DNA of 64,000 bases from an uncultured Bacteroidota bacterium (GTDB taxonomy: Bacteria; Bacteroidota; Bacteroidia; Chitinophagales; Chitinophagaceae), in contig CAIVKC010000034.1 in the NCBI GenBank assembly GCA_903906365.1, forward strand, positions 34,411-98,410, in the 5' to 3' direction. Position 1 is the first letter of the stretch. Every line of letters begins with the position of its first letter. The notes under the pieces are model-generated. The model worked only from the letters and a program-made list of their open reading frames with translations, did not search any database and had not been told where the DNA came from. Below are positions 52,103 to 60,699 of the stretch, piece by piece. The translations under genes were made by a program, and so were the position numbers.

Positions 52103-54196
52103 ATGAAAATTATCACCTTAACTACCATAGCGCTGCTTCATTTCGCCGCCAGTTCCCAGGCACAGACCGACACCCTGGCCCCGGTGACCGATACGTCCTC
52201 CTCCCAGACCCTTCAGCAGGCCATCATCATGGCTTATGGCCAACACCGCCGGCTTTCCGAAGTGCCGGCTCCCGTCAGTTACATCGGGCAGGCCCAACTG
52301 GGCCGTTTTTCGAACAATTCCATTTTGCCCGCACTCAACAGCGCTCCGGGCGTACGCATGGAAGAGCGTTCTCCCGGGAGTTACCGGCTTAATATTCGCG
52401 GAAGTTCCCTTAGGTCTCCCTTCGGCGTTCGGGACGTGAAAGTGTATTTTAATGATATCCCACTCACCGATCCGGGTGGCAATACCTATCTCAACGGCCT
52501 GGGTTATTATGAATTCGGTTCGCTTGAAATCATCAAAGGACCGGCCGGCAGCCTGTATGGCGCGGGTGTGGGGGGTGCGATGCTGATCAGCAGCCTTCAG
52601 CCCTCACTGCCGCGTGGTCTTGGCCTGGATTATTCCATGGGGATTTATAACACCCAGGGCCTGCACCTCAGTGCCCGGCTGGGAGACCCGGATCACCAGA
52701 GTAACCTGAGTTATTCCCGGCTGAGCAGTGACGGATACCGCCAGCAGTCAGCCATGCGCCGGGATATAGCGAGCTGGGAAAATCGATGGAAAGTTAATTC
52801 GAGGCAGGTCATTCACGGGTTCCTGTTGTACAGTGATATGTATTACCAGACACCTGGTGGTCTGACTGCTGCCCAGTACAATGCCAATCCAAAGGCGGCC
52901 AGGCTGCAGGCGGTGCAAAACAAGGCGGCCATTTACCAGAAAACTTTTCTGAGCGGTCTTAGCCAGGATTATTCCCTTTCTGAAAGCTGGCGGAATACCA
53001 CCTCCCTTTATGGAGCCTATACTGATTTTACCAATCCGGGGATACGGGCCTATGAAATAAGGCAGGAACCACATTTTGGAGGAAGGACTGTATTTATGTT
53101 AAAGCAATCGCTGGGTAAAGCCAGCCTCCAGGTTGATCTGGGTGCGGAAGCACAAAAAGGGTTTTTTACCACCCGCGACTTCAATAACCGGCAGGGGGTC
53201 CCCGACTCCCTGCAGACCGATGACAAGATCAATAACTGGCAATATATGGTCTTTGGCCAGGCAGACCTGAAGTGGAAGGATGGATGGATAGTAACGCTGG
53301 GAGGGAGTCTCAATAAATCGGCTGTGGAGTTTACCCGCCTGTCCACCGTGCCGCCGGCCTTGCAGAAAAGGAGCTTTGAAAACAAATTGCCTCCCCGCCT
53401 GGCCCTGCTCAAAAAATGGGGTTCCCTGTCTGTTTACGGCAGTGTTGCGCGCGGATTTTCCACACCCGCGGTCTCTGAATTGCTGCGTTCTGACGGATTG
53501 CTCGGATCTCAGCTCCAGCCGGAGGACGGCATTGATTTTGAGCTGGGAGCCAGGGGAAGCTACCTTCATGACCGGCTCTATTTTGATGCGTCCGCTTTCA
53601 ATTACCGGCTGAAAAATACCATCGTACAGCGCATAGACAGCAACGGTGTTTACTATTATATCAATGCGGGCGCTACCAGGCAACAGGGGATCGAATCACA
53701 GCTTTCCTACCTGATCGTGGATCATCCGGGGGTATTTTTCAGGCAGGTAAAGGGGTGGGTCAGTTATACATTCGATGATTTCAAGTATAGTGATTTCAAA
53801 TCCCCGGGAAAAGATTCCCTGGGTCGGCCGGCCCTGACCGTTCTGAGTGGAAAATTCATGCCCGGGGTAGCCAGGCAGATCCTGGTTTCTGGTTTGGATA
53901 TACTTACCCAACCAGGCTTTTATGCACATATCACCTATACGTATACGGATAAAATATTTCTCAATGATGCCAACGGCAGTTACGCTGGATCCTATAACCT
54001 GTTATCGGCCAGGGCAGGCCTAAAGAGGATCCTCTGCCATAAGTGGGCCATGGAAATTTGGGGCGGGGCAGATAATATATTGAATATCCATTACAGCCTG
54101 GGAAATGATATCAATGCCGCTGTAGGCCGTTATTTCAATGCGGCACCGGGAATAAATTATGTGGCCGGTTTGTCCCTCAGACACCATGCCGGCTGA
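52103..54196 (+). CDS. TonB-dependent outer-membrane receptor
   Basis: A 697-aa receptor: signal peptide (MKIITLTTIALLHFAASSQAQ) and a plug domain with APGVRMEERSPGSYRLNIRGSS and GPAGSLYGAGVGGAMLI. A ~550-residue barrel follows. It lacks the long N-terminal CarboxypepD-reg domain of SusC proteins, so it resembles siderophore- or metal-complex-type receptors. It directly precedes the cobalamin riboswitch but is itself upstream of it. Substrate unknown. The ATG at 52103 gives a proper signal peptide; an in-frame ATG at 52079 is less likely. Confidence 0.9.
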   Translation: MKIITLTTIALLHFAASSQAQTDTLAPVTDTSSSQTLQQAIIMAYGQHRRLSEVPAPVSYIGQAQLGRFSNNSILPALNSAPGVRMEERSPGSYRLNIRGSSLRSPFGVRDVKVYFNDIPLTDPGGNTYLNGLGYYEFGSLEIIKGPAGSLYGAGVGGAMLISSLQPSLPRGLGLDYSMGIYNTQGLHLSARLGDPDHQSNLSYSRLSSDGYRQQSAMRRDIASWENRWKVNSRQVIHGFLLYSDMYYQTPGGLTAAQYNANPKAARLQAVQNKAAIYQKTFLSGLSQDYSLSESWRNTTSLYGAYTDFTNPGIRAYEIRQEPHFGGRTVFMLKQSLGKASLQVDLGAEAQKGFFTTRDFNNRQGVPDSLQTDDKINNWQYMVFGQADLKWKDGWIVTLGGSLNKSAVEFTRLSTVPPALQKRSFENKLPPRLALLKKWGSLSVYGSVARGFSTPAVSELLRSDGLLGSQLQPEDGIDFELGARGSYLHDRLYFDASAFNYRLKNTIVQRIDSNGVYYYINAGATRQQGIESQLSYLIVDHPGVFFRQVKGWVSYTFDDFKYSDFKSPGKDSLGRPALTVLSGKFMPGVARQILVSGLDILTQPGFYAHITYTYTDKIFLNDANGSYAGSYNLLSARAGLKRILCHKWAMEIWGGADNILNIHYSLGNDINAAVGRYFNAAPGINYVAGLSLRHHAG

Positions 54197-54279
54197 CCGC
54201 CCGGTAAATCCAATGGGTAGGTTCCCTTTCCTAAGTGGAATTTGTGAACAACTTCTGTTAGACATCATGTAATCTCCAT

Positions 54280-54288
54280 TATTTTTGC
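54280..54288 (+). promoter_or_regulatory. Promoter -7 element TATTTTTGC for the cobalamin riboswitch transcript
   Basis: TATTTTTGC places the transcription start near 54295, exactly at the 5' edge of the riboswitch. Confidence 0.6.
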
Positions 54289-54289
54289 G

Positions 54290-54515
54290 CTGATTTTGGT
54301 TGGCGCCAGCGGTGCCATTAAAAGGGAAGTCCGGTGAAAAACCGGCGCTATCCCCGTAGCTGTAAGTTCTTTTGCGGGTTTATTGCAGACAGTGACCGCC
54401 TGATTCGTCACACTGCCCCGCTACTGTCCAATCTTCATACCACTATCGGATTGTAATTACGATGGGAAGGTGTTGGAAAGGGAACAAGCCAGAAGACCTG
54501 CCAGGATCATTCATC
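54290..54515 (+). promoter_or_regulatory. Cobalamin (AdoCbl) riboswitch
   Basis: The conserved core is easy to read: AAAAGGGAAGTCCGGTGAAA (54320-54339), then ACCGGCGCTATCCCCGTAGC, and the B12 box GCCAGAAGACCTGCC at 54488-54502. Spacing between the elements fits the class-I cobalamin aptamer with a long peripheral insert. About 150 nt separate the B12 box from the receptor start. By family knowledge, cobalamin binding should repress the receptor gene. Confidence 0.95.
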
Positions 54516-54661
54516 ATTCAAAGCTTTCGGGTGAAAAGCATGGAATGTAAAATGTCCCCGCGTTGGCAGGCAGTTTATGTTTCAAGGACTATTCTCTAAT
54601 TCCGAAGGCTCATTCATTAACCGGTGTTATCCTATTGAGATGGCACGCAACCTTAATTGAC

Positions 54662-56596
54662 ATGAGCAAAAAGAGCATTTTATTCCTGGCAGCCGGTATG
54701 GCCTGCTGCCTGGTGTCACGGTCCCAGACCGACACCACCAGCCAACAACTGGGTGAAGTAGTGGTGACTGCCACCAAATACCCGGTCAAACAGAGTACCA
54801 CGGGCAAGGTGATCCTGGTCATCAGCCGTTCTGACCTGGCCAACAGTCCCGGCAAGACCCTTGGACAGATCTTAAATGAACAGTCGGGCATCACCGTCAG
54901 TGGGTCGTTGAATAATTGGGGCACCAATCAGGGCATCTATATGCGGGGGGCCGCTACCGGAAGAACCCTCATTACCCTGGATGGCATCCCGCTCAATGAC
55001 CCTTCGACGATCAACAATGAATTCGATATCAACCTGGTGTCCCTGGACAATATTGAGCGCATTGAGATCTGCAAAGGAGCCCAGTCCACCCTTTATGGAT
55101 CCGATGCAGTGGCCGGTGTAATCAATATCATTACCACGCGGGCATCGCCCAACGGTACCTTCCGGGCAGGAGCTACCCTAATGGGCGGGAGTTTTGGAAC
55201 ATTGCGTGGCAGTGGGGATTTCCACGGCAAAATGACAGACAAACTGTTTTATGATATTCGTTATACAAAACATCGGACCGACGGGTTTTCCAGCGCCTTT
55301 GACAGCAGCGGCAAAGGCCATTTTGACCATGACGGATACCGGGGGGATGTTCTTACTTCCAATATAACTTTCCAGGCCGCTTCCGCAATTACGCTGAAAG
55401 GCTTTGCGCAATATGCTGCCTACCAGGCCGACCTGGACCAGAGCGCATTTACGGATGCACGTAATTATACCAGTACCAATAAGAACCTGATGCTGGGAGG
55501 GGGGATCGTTTATAAATTATCGGCAACCACCCTCACGGGCAATTACCTATTTAATAATTCTTCGAGGTTATTGCAGGAAGACAGTATCCTGGGCCAGTCC
55601 TATCTGCATGATCATTATTTTGGCACCACCCAATTTGTGGAGGTCTACGGCAGTACCCCGTTGGGAGGTGGTTTTACCCTGCTTAATGGGGCGGATTATA
55701 AATTAGCCTCCATGCATGAGGATGGCGTTTCCGGTACGTATAAATATGGGTTTAAAGACACCTCCCTCAGCCAGACTTCCATGTACAGTTCCCTGCTTTT
55801 TACGGGCAGGGGAGGCCTGGGCATTGAACTTGGCGGGAGGCTCAATACACACTCCCGATATGGAAGTAATCAGACCTATACCTTTAATCCGTCCTATCAT
55901 TTTTCTGAAAAGCTTAAGATTTACGGTAGTCTGGCCACGGGCTTCAAGGCCCCCTCCCTATACCAGCTATATGCACAGTACAGCGGAAACCCGAACCTGA
56001 AGCCCGAAAATTCCCTCAATTACGAAGCGGGGCTGCAATTCAACCCCTCAAAGTTGAAGATGCGGCTGACCTATTTCAACCGACGCATTGACAATGGCAT
56101 TGATTTCAATTATTTCAGCTATATCTATTTTAATATTAGCCGGGAAAGCGATCAGGGTCTTGAATGGGAAAGCAGCTGGAAAATGTCCGAAAAGTGTTCC
56201 CTCTCCCTCAACTATACCTGGCTGAGGGCCAGGGAGCGCAGCCAGAGCCGGCTGACATACCTGGATACTACTTATGCCTATGCGCTTCGCAGACCGGAGC
56301 ATACCCTGAATCTGCAGGCGGCCATTACTCCGTTTAAAAAAGTTTATATCAGCACGGGGGCACATTATGAAAGCAGGCGCTATGATATAGGCGGTTTTGA
56401 TGCCAATTATCAGGCCCTGCCTGATGCCATGATGAAGGGTTTCCTCATTTTCAATGCCTATGGATCCTTTGAGCCCGGCAAAAAGCTCAAAGTATTCCTG
56501 GACCTGAAGAATCTGACCAACCGGAAATTCGTTACGATCTATGGTTATAATTCCATTCCCTTCCTACTGATGGCTGGCCTTTGGGTCAAAATCTGA
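54662..56596 (+). CDS. btuB: TonB-dependent cobalamin receptor BtuB-like
   Basis: A 644-aa outer-membrane receptor: signal peptide (MSKKSILFLAAGMACCLVSRSQ) and a TonB-box-like LGEVVVTATK. The plug has LNEQSGITVSGSLNNWGTNQ and GAQSTLYGSDAVAGVINIIT, then a 22-strand-type barrel ends with GLWVKI. The cobalamin riboswitch in its leader assigns it to corrinoid uptake. The start at 54662 gives a standard signal peptide; an in-frame ATG at 54563 falls in the riboswitch expression platform. ABC transporter partners are not in the window. Confidence 0.92.
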   Translation: MSKKSILFLAAGMACCLVSRSQTDTTSQQLGEVVVTATKYPVKQSTTGKVILVISRSDLANSPGKTLGQILNEQSGITVSGSLNNWGTNQGIYMRGAATGRTLITLDGIPLNDPSTINNEFDINLVSLDNIERIEICKGAQSTLYGSDAVAGVINIITTRASPNGTFRAGATLMGGSFGTLRGSGDFHGKMTDKLFYDIRYTKHRTDGFSSAFDSSGKGHFDHDGYRGDVLTSNITFQAASAITLKGFAQYAAYQADLDQSAFTDARNYTSTNKNLMLGGGIVYKLSATTLTGNYLFNNSSRLLQEDSILGQSYLHDHYFGTTQFVEVYGSTPLGGGFTLLNGADYKLASMHEDGVSGTYKYGFKDTSLSQTSMYSSLLFTGRGGLGIELGGRLNTHSRYGSNQTYTFNPSYHFSEKLKIYGSLATGFKAPSLYQLYAQYSGNPNLKPENSLNYEAGLQFNPSKLKMRLTYFNRRIDNGIDFNYFSYIYFNISRESDQGLEWESSWKMSEKCSLSLNYTWLRARERSQSRLTYLDTTYAYALRRPEHTLNLQAAITPFKKVYISTGAHYESRRYDIGGFDANYQALPDAMMKGFLIFNAYGSFEPGKKLKVFLDLKNLTNRKFVTIYGYNSIPFLLMAGLWVKI

Positions 56597-56707
56597 CCAG
56601 AGGGTCTAATCCCGTTGGGGAAGCTGTTCGGTCACAATCCGGGAACCCGATCAGTTCCCCGGAAGCGGGGGCGCTTGTGGCTGAAAGATTTCCTTTTTAC
56701 ACAGGCA

Positions 56708-56753
56708 GGGCGGTTTTTCGGCTCTCCCCAGGTCATGATGAACCGCCCTTTTT
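56708..56753 (+). terminator. Intrinsic terminator after btuB
   Basis: Arms GGGCGGTT (56708-56715) and AACCGCCC (56741-56748), then TTTTT. The ~110 bp between the btuB stop and this stem has no gene I can see. Confidence 0.7.
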
Positions 56754-56795
56754 GATAATTTAATATCCGGACCGGGGAGGGTGGATGCAAGGGGT

Positions 56796-56804
56796 TAACT
56801 TTGC
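56796..56804 (+). promoter_or_regulatory. Promoter -7 element TAACTTTGC for marC
   Basis: TAACTTTGC matches TAnnTTTG(C). It shows that the in-frame ATG at 56785 lies upstream of the transcription start, so ATG 56821 is the likely marC start. Confidence 0.6.
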
Positions 56805-56820
56805 CCCCAAAACGGATATT

Positions 56821-57399
56821 ATGAACCTGGATGTAAATTCCCTGCTCACGGTAACTTTTACCCTGTTTGCCGTCATCGATATTGTGGGGTCTATTCCATT
56901 ACTGCTGTCTTTAAAAAAGAAAATGGGGGTTATCCATGAATGGAAGGCCACCCTGATTTCCGGGGCATTGATGATTCTTTTCTTGTTTGTGGGCGAGAAA
57001 TTCCTGCAGATATTAGGGGTGGATAAGCATTCTTTTGCCGTGGGGGGCTCCATTGTGATCTTTATCCTGGGTCTGGAAATGGTGCTGGGGGTAGAATTTT
57101 TCAAAAGTGATAAGGAGGCCAAGGCGACAATTATGGTTCCCATTGCCTTTCCGCTGATAGCCGGCTCGGGAACGCTCACCACTATTATGTCCCTGAAAGC
57201 CAACTATGATGAAGCCACCGTACTGGTGGCTATATTAATCAACCTGGTTTTTGTGTATTTTGTCCTCAGATCCCTGAATCTGATAGAAAAAATTCTTGGT
57301 CCGGCAGGTATGATTGCTATAAGAAAATTTTTTGGCGTAATATTGCTGGCCATTGCTGTGAAAATATTTTCGATCAATGCAAGCGGATTGATTAAATAA
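56821..57399 (+). CDS. MarC-family integral membrane protein
   Basis: A 192-aa protein with six hydrophobic helices: SLLTVTFTLFAVIDIVGSIPLLLSL, ATLISGALMILFLFVGEKFL, GGSIVIFILGLEMVLG, VPIAFPLIAGSGTLTTIM and two more. The conserved PIAxPLIAGPG-like segment is diagnostic of MarC/UPF0056. Function of the family is unresolved. Start set downstream of the -7 box. Confidence 0.92.
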   Translation: MNLDVNSLLTVTFTLFAVIDIVGSIPLLLSLKKKMGVIHEWKATLISGALMILFLFVGEKFLQILGVDKHSFAVGGSIVIFILGLEMVLGVEFFKSDKEAKATIMVPIAFPLIAGSGTLTTIMSLKANYDEATVLVAILINLVFVYFVLRSLNLIEKILGPAGMIAIRKFFGVILLAIAVKIFSINASGLIK

Positions 57400-57422
57400 C
57401 TGTCAATCAGCCAATAATATTG

Positions 57423-57497
57423 GGCCCCGTCGTACAATGGATAGTATAAGAGTTTCCGAAGCTCCAGATCCAGGTTCGATTCCTGGCGAGGCCACCA
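57423..57497 (+). tRNA. tRNA-Arg (anticodon CCG)
   Basis: A 75-nt cloverleaf with encoded CCA. D stem GTAC/GTAT, anticodon loop TTCCGAA (CCG at 34-36), T arm CCAGG-TTCGATT-CCTGG perfect. Acceptor GGCCCCG pairs with CGAGGCC except a C-A mismatch at the fifth pair, and the top of the anticodon stem (27-43) is also A-C. It is still a clear tRNA. The two mismatches are unusual. Confidence 0.9.
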
Positions 57498-57667
57498 AAT
57501 GAAAATGCAGGCCACTTTTATTCAGGTGGCCTGTTTTATTTTCCTTTAGGAAGTCCGAATTATTCGTATTGGAGCAAATATGTAATCATTCTTGTGGTTA
57601 GAACTATATCATTTTTCTTGTTATACAAAATTCCCTCAAGGAATACCAAGTTTTGCATTTTCGTTTT

Positions 57668-57982
57668 TCAATCAAATTTGCTAAAAGCCCATACCTCACT
57701 GAGATTTTGAGCGATTACCAAGCATTTTTCAATAAAGTTTTTAAGGATCGAACTGCTATAGTCAGCACTTATTATTTTTTCCAGTTCTTTTCTTTGTTCG
57801 GTATACTTATCATTATATTTAGTGAATAACGCCCTATCCACTTCCCCCTGTATAATCCTTTCTTCCAATTTTTCAATCTTGACAATCAGGCGCCAAAACA
57901 CAAATGGGGCCTTGGTATGTGAGGTGAATGCCTGGTTGCCTTTCCCGTTTTGCAGGGATTTTATTTTGAATACACACCACAC
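57668..57982 (-). pseudogene. Remnant of a serine site-specific recombinase (C-terminal end)
   Basis: About 100 codons. The second half reads KIEKLEERIIQGEVDRALFTKYNDKYTEQRKELEKI and SSSILKNFIEKCLVIAQNLSEVW, the coiled-coil C-terminal signature of large serine recombinases (resolvase family) carried by Bacteroidota mobile elements. The catalytic resolvase domain and zinc ribbon are missing. The first ~30 residues do not resemble the family and may be junction sequence. It lies 171 bp beyond tRNA-Arg, a typical integration neighbourhood. Confidence 0.6.
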
Positions 57983-58095
57983 ATAAGGAAGGCTTATAAC
58001 AGCTCAAAAATGTACCGGATCGGCCGCACTTAAAGTCAAGCATAAAACCGTATAAAAGGTGCATTACACCGCTTTACATACAGTTGTTCTATATA

Positions 58096-58386
58096 CTATG
58101 CTATTCTCAAACTCTTTACCGGATTAGCCACAGTTGCCTTTACTGCCTGGAAGCTTACTGTAGCTAATCCAATAAGCATGACAACAACCCCAACCAATAT
58201 AAACATCCACAATACAATTTCAATACGATAAGCATAACCCCGCAACCATCCGTTCATTGAAAACCACGAAATGGACGATGCTATACTAATAGATAAGAGA
58301 ATTAGTTTAATAAAAACTTTTGATAGCAGCCCTATAATGACAAAAAAGGAAGATCCCAATTTCCGACCTTTATAAGCGTATTGCAA
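58096..58386 (-). pseudogene. Remnant of an FtsX/MacB-type ABC transporter permease (C-terminal end)
   Basis: The frame encodes the last ~95 residues of an antimicrobial-peptide-type permease: LLSKVFIKLILLSISIASSISWFSMNGWL, YAYRIEIVLWMFILVGVVVMLIGLATVSFQAVKA, ending ATVANPVKSLRIA, the standard C-terminus of this family. The frame starts without a normal initiation region and ~700 upstream residues are absent. Together with the recombinase remnant it marks a decayed locus. Confidence 0.7.
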
Positions 58387-58487
58387 TGTTTCTATTTCCC
58401 TGATCTGGGTTTTATGGATTGATATTTACGCAGTCTTTCAAGATTCATGTCCTTTGCAATAGGTGTATCCCGGTCCTTTGAATGATT

Positions 58488-59012
58488 TTATTTGGTAGTC
58501 TTAGCACCCATTTTAATCCCAAGCTTTTCATATTCGGTGTCATTTGGCTCCCATAGTTCGATTTTATTACCTTCTATGTCCATGATGTGAATAAATTTAC
58601 CGTAATCCGCCGTTTCCATTTTGTCGACAATGGTTACGCTGTCTTTTCTAAGTTCCTCAATAAGTGCTTCCAGGTTCTCAACCCTGTAATTAATCATAAA
58701 GTCTTTCGTGGAAGGAGCAAAATATTTGGTCCTTTCAGAAAATGGGCTCCACTGGGTAAACCCTTTTTTTGCTGTATCGGCACCTTGTCTCCATTCGAAT
58801 ACTGCCCCATATTCGTTGGTATTTAAACCAAGATGGGCTTGATACCATGCGCTGATTTTTTTGGGATCCTGGCATTTAAAAAAAATACCTCCTATACCGG
58901 TTACTTTTTTCCGTGTTTTGTCCTCCTTATGGCCTGTGGTCAGAGATTTGAAGGTAAATCCAAGCCCAAAGGCTGCGATCAGACTCAGCGTGATAAAAAT
59001 GCTATTTTTCAT
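58488..59012 (-). CDS. VOC-superfamily (glyoxalase/dioxygenase-like) protein with N-terminal signal
   Basis: A 174-aa protein: hydrophobic N-terminus (ISITLSLIAAFGLGF-type, residues 5-20, signal peptide or anchor). A VOC fold follows: VTGIGGIFFKCQDPKKISAWYQAHLGL, DFMINYRVENLEALIEELRKDSVTIVD and HIMDIEGNKIELWEP with the terminal metal-ligand Glu. Most VOC proteins are cytoplasmic, so the exported form is unusual. Substrate unknown. Its 3' side meets the permease remnant. Confidence 0.85.
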   Translation of the reverse strand: MKNSIFITLSLIAAFGLGFTFKSLTTGHKEDKTRKKVTGIGGIFFKCQDPKKISAWYQAHLGLNTNEYGAVFEWRQGADTAKKGFTQWSPFSERTKYFAPSTKDFMINYRVENLEALIEELRKDSVTIVDKMETADYGKFIHIMDIEGNKIELWEPNDTEYEKLGIKMGAKTTK

Positions 59013-59105
59013 TGTTGTATTTTTTAAAGGTGAGATCTTGTTTGCGGGGTATACTTCAGGTCAGGTGTTTTTGACTGTCATCAAAGCATTCCAAAAAGAA
59101 ATGTT

Positions 59106-59966
59106 CTATAATAAGGGCCATGCGTATGATTTAATAGTATGTCTATGCAATGAATTCATCGTTTGGATATTTACAGATTTTTGAATAATATTATTTCCAT
59201 CAACGGCATTACGAAAATGACTGACCTCGTCTTTTGCTATAACTGAATTTCGCCCATAGCATATATATTCCATACTTTCGGCGATATATTTGCCGGGAAA
59301 ATGGTTGGTAAATAAAAAAAGAATCGCTGATGCCGAGGCGTTTGTAAATTCCGGATTACAAATATTTCCGTACCCGTAATTCCATGAAGCAATTCTTCCA
59401 TAAATCGGACGGTTTAGGCTCCCCGCTAAATAGTTCCCTCCCACTACAATGGAATTTACATTTTTATTTGCGTTAATGGATGTGCTATCCATAGAATAGT
59501 ATGGGTCCATATTTTCAAATCGACCAGCCAGCAGACCACTGGTATAATAATAACGGGTGGCCTCCGCGGGGGATCTTGAATCAGTTGCTATTTGACTTTG
59601 CACGTTAGCTGTTAAGTAAGCAAGCTGCCCATTCACGGTATAAGAAGCAGGAATTGATTGCTGGCCGGTATAACTAAGGGTGTCGATGCTTTGGGTTAGG
59701 TTCGGAGTCAGGGCGGTGATATTCGCGAACGCGTCATAGAGTAAACTTGTATCGTAACCAATTCGAATGTATTTAATTACCCGTTTTGATTGGTCATATT
59801 GGAAGTAATCAACAACAGTATAATAACGTCCGCTGGTATCGATTTTTCGAGTTTTCGATGTGATGGTTTTTACAAGCGGCGAATTTGCCGGTGAGATGGA
59901 CCCGTTATTTTTTTGACAAGCGTAAAAAAATACGATTAAATGCGAGTATCTCTTAAATGACTTCAT
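59106..59966 (-). CDS. Putative lipoprotein of unknown function
   Basis: A 286-aa protein with a short hydrophobic N-terminus and Cys17 (VFFYACQKNNGS), a loose Bacteroidota lipobox. The body is Ser/Thr/Tyr/Asn-rich and beta-like (YYTVVDYFQYDQSKRVIKYIRIGYDTS), reminiscent of YD-type or DUF-type surface lipoproteins that track residue patterns such as RYYYTSGLLAGRFE. No catalytic motif. The 3' end is AT-rich. Real gene likely; function unknown. Confidence 0.65.
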   Translation of the reverse strand: MKSFKRYSHLIVFFYACQKNNGSISPANSPLVKTITSKTRKIDTSGRYYTVVDYFQYDQSKRVIKYIRIGYDTSLLYDAFANITALTPNLTQSIDTLSYTGQQSIPASYTVNGQLAYLTANVQSQIATDSRSPAEATRYYYTSGLLAGRFENMDPYYSMDSTSINANKNVNSIVVGGNYLAGSLNRPIYGRIASWNYGYGNICNPEFTNASASAILFLFTNHFPGKYIAESMEYICYGRNSVIAKDEVSHFRNAVDGNNIIQKSVNIQTMNSLHRHTIKSYAWPLL

Positions 59967-60142
59967 AAGATAAAATGGGCGCTGTCAAGATGGCTTTTTT
60001 AGTTGGGCAGTTATCTGGTTTTTAAGGAGCCCTGTCAATACAACCCGTAGGCGGGATCCTTGAGCAGTATCACTTCTATTAAAGGTATGCATTTACGATT
60101 ATTGAAATTATTCTAAATGGTATTCTTTTTTCAGTAAACCGA

Positions 60143-60562
60143 TTAATTCCTTTGCATCAAAAAATTGTTTTTTAATGAACCAACATATACTTCCGCATTC
60201 AGTGTCAACACGATGTCGTCATTAAATATTTTAAGTGCCGTTTTTTTGTCATATTCAAAAGAAAGCACTTTTCTACCGGGCACTTTATAGACTCCGTATA
60301 CTTCCGCATTAAAACCGGTGGAATCAAAAGAATTGACGGTGATGGTTACCTCTATTAATCTGGACATGCCTTCCCAAACGAGTTTGCTAAAATGGAAATG
60401 ATCAGCTTCCATATTGAGATTTAGGCTGTTGTTGTGCTCATATCGGAATAAGCTGTCCAAAATACCCGGCTTACTGATCATTCGTAATGTTCCGGATTGA
60501 AATGTAATAAAATATGAATTACAAAAAGGAAGATATAAAAAACCCTGCGATGCAGCTGGCAT
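60143..60562 (-). CDS. Hypothetical protein (139 aa)
   Basis: A soluble protein, beta-rich in its second half (LIEVTITVNSFDSTGFNAEVYGVYKVPGRKVLSFEY). An in-frame ATG at codon 28 (MISKPGILDSLFRYEH) is a possible alternative start. No signal peptide and no recognised family. It sits alone between two gene-free gaps (59967-60142 and 60563-60699) in which I see nothing. Confidence 0.5.
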   Translation of the reverse strand: MPAASQGFLYLPFCNSYFITFQSGTLRMISKPGILDSLFRYEHNNSLNLNMEADHFHFSKLVWEGMSRLIEVTITVNSFDSTGFNAEVYGVYKVPGRKVLSFEYDKKTALKIFNDDIVLTLNAEVYVGSLKNNFLMQRN

Positions 60563-60699
60563 TATTTATTAATTTTAAATCAGCGGCCCCTCAGGGTGGC
60601 CCGTAAAGCTAATGGTACAACCCTTCTAAGGGTTTTGAAGCCGGGATCCGCCGCCCCGGGCACAGACAGGCTGCCAACCAGGAGTAAAACTAACATAGC

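Noticed and set aside
52103..54196. SusC-type receptor of a polysaccharide locus
   Set aside because: It lacks the N-terminal CarboxypepD-regulatory domain and a following SusD gene; it is a plain TonB-dependent receptor.
57873..58064. 63-codon minus-strand ORF with several Cys next to the recombinase remnant
   Set aside because: I checked whether it was the zinc ribbon of the recombinase in a shifted frame. The Cys spacing does not fit, so it is not reported as a gene.
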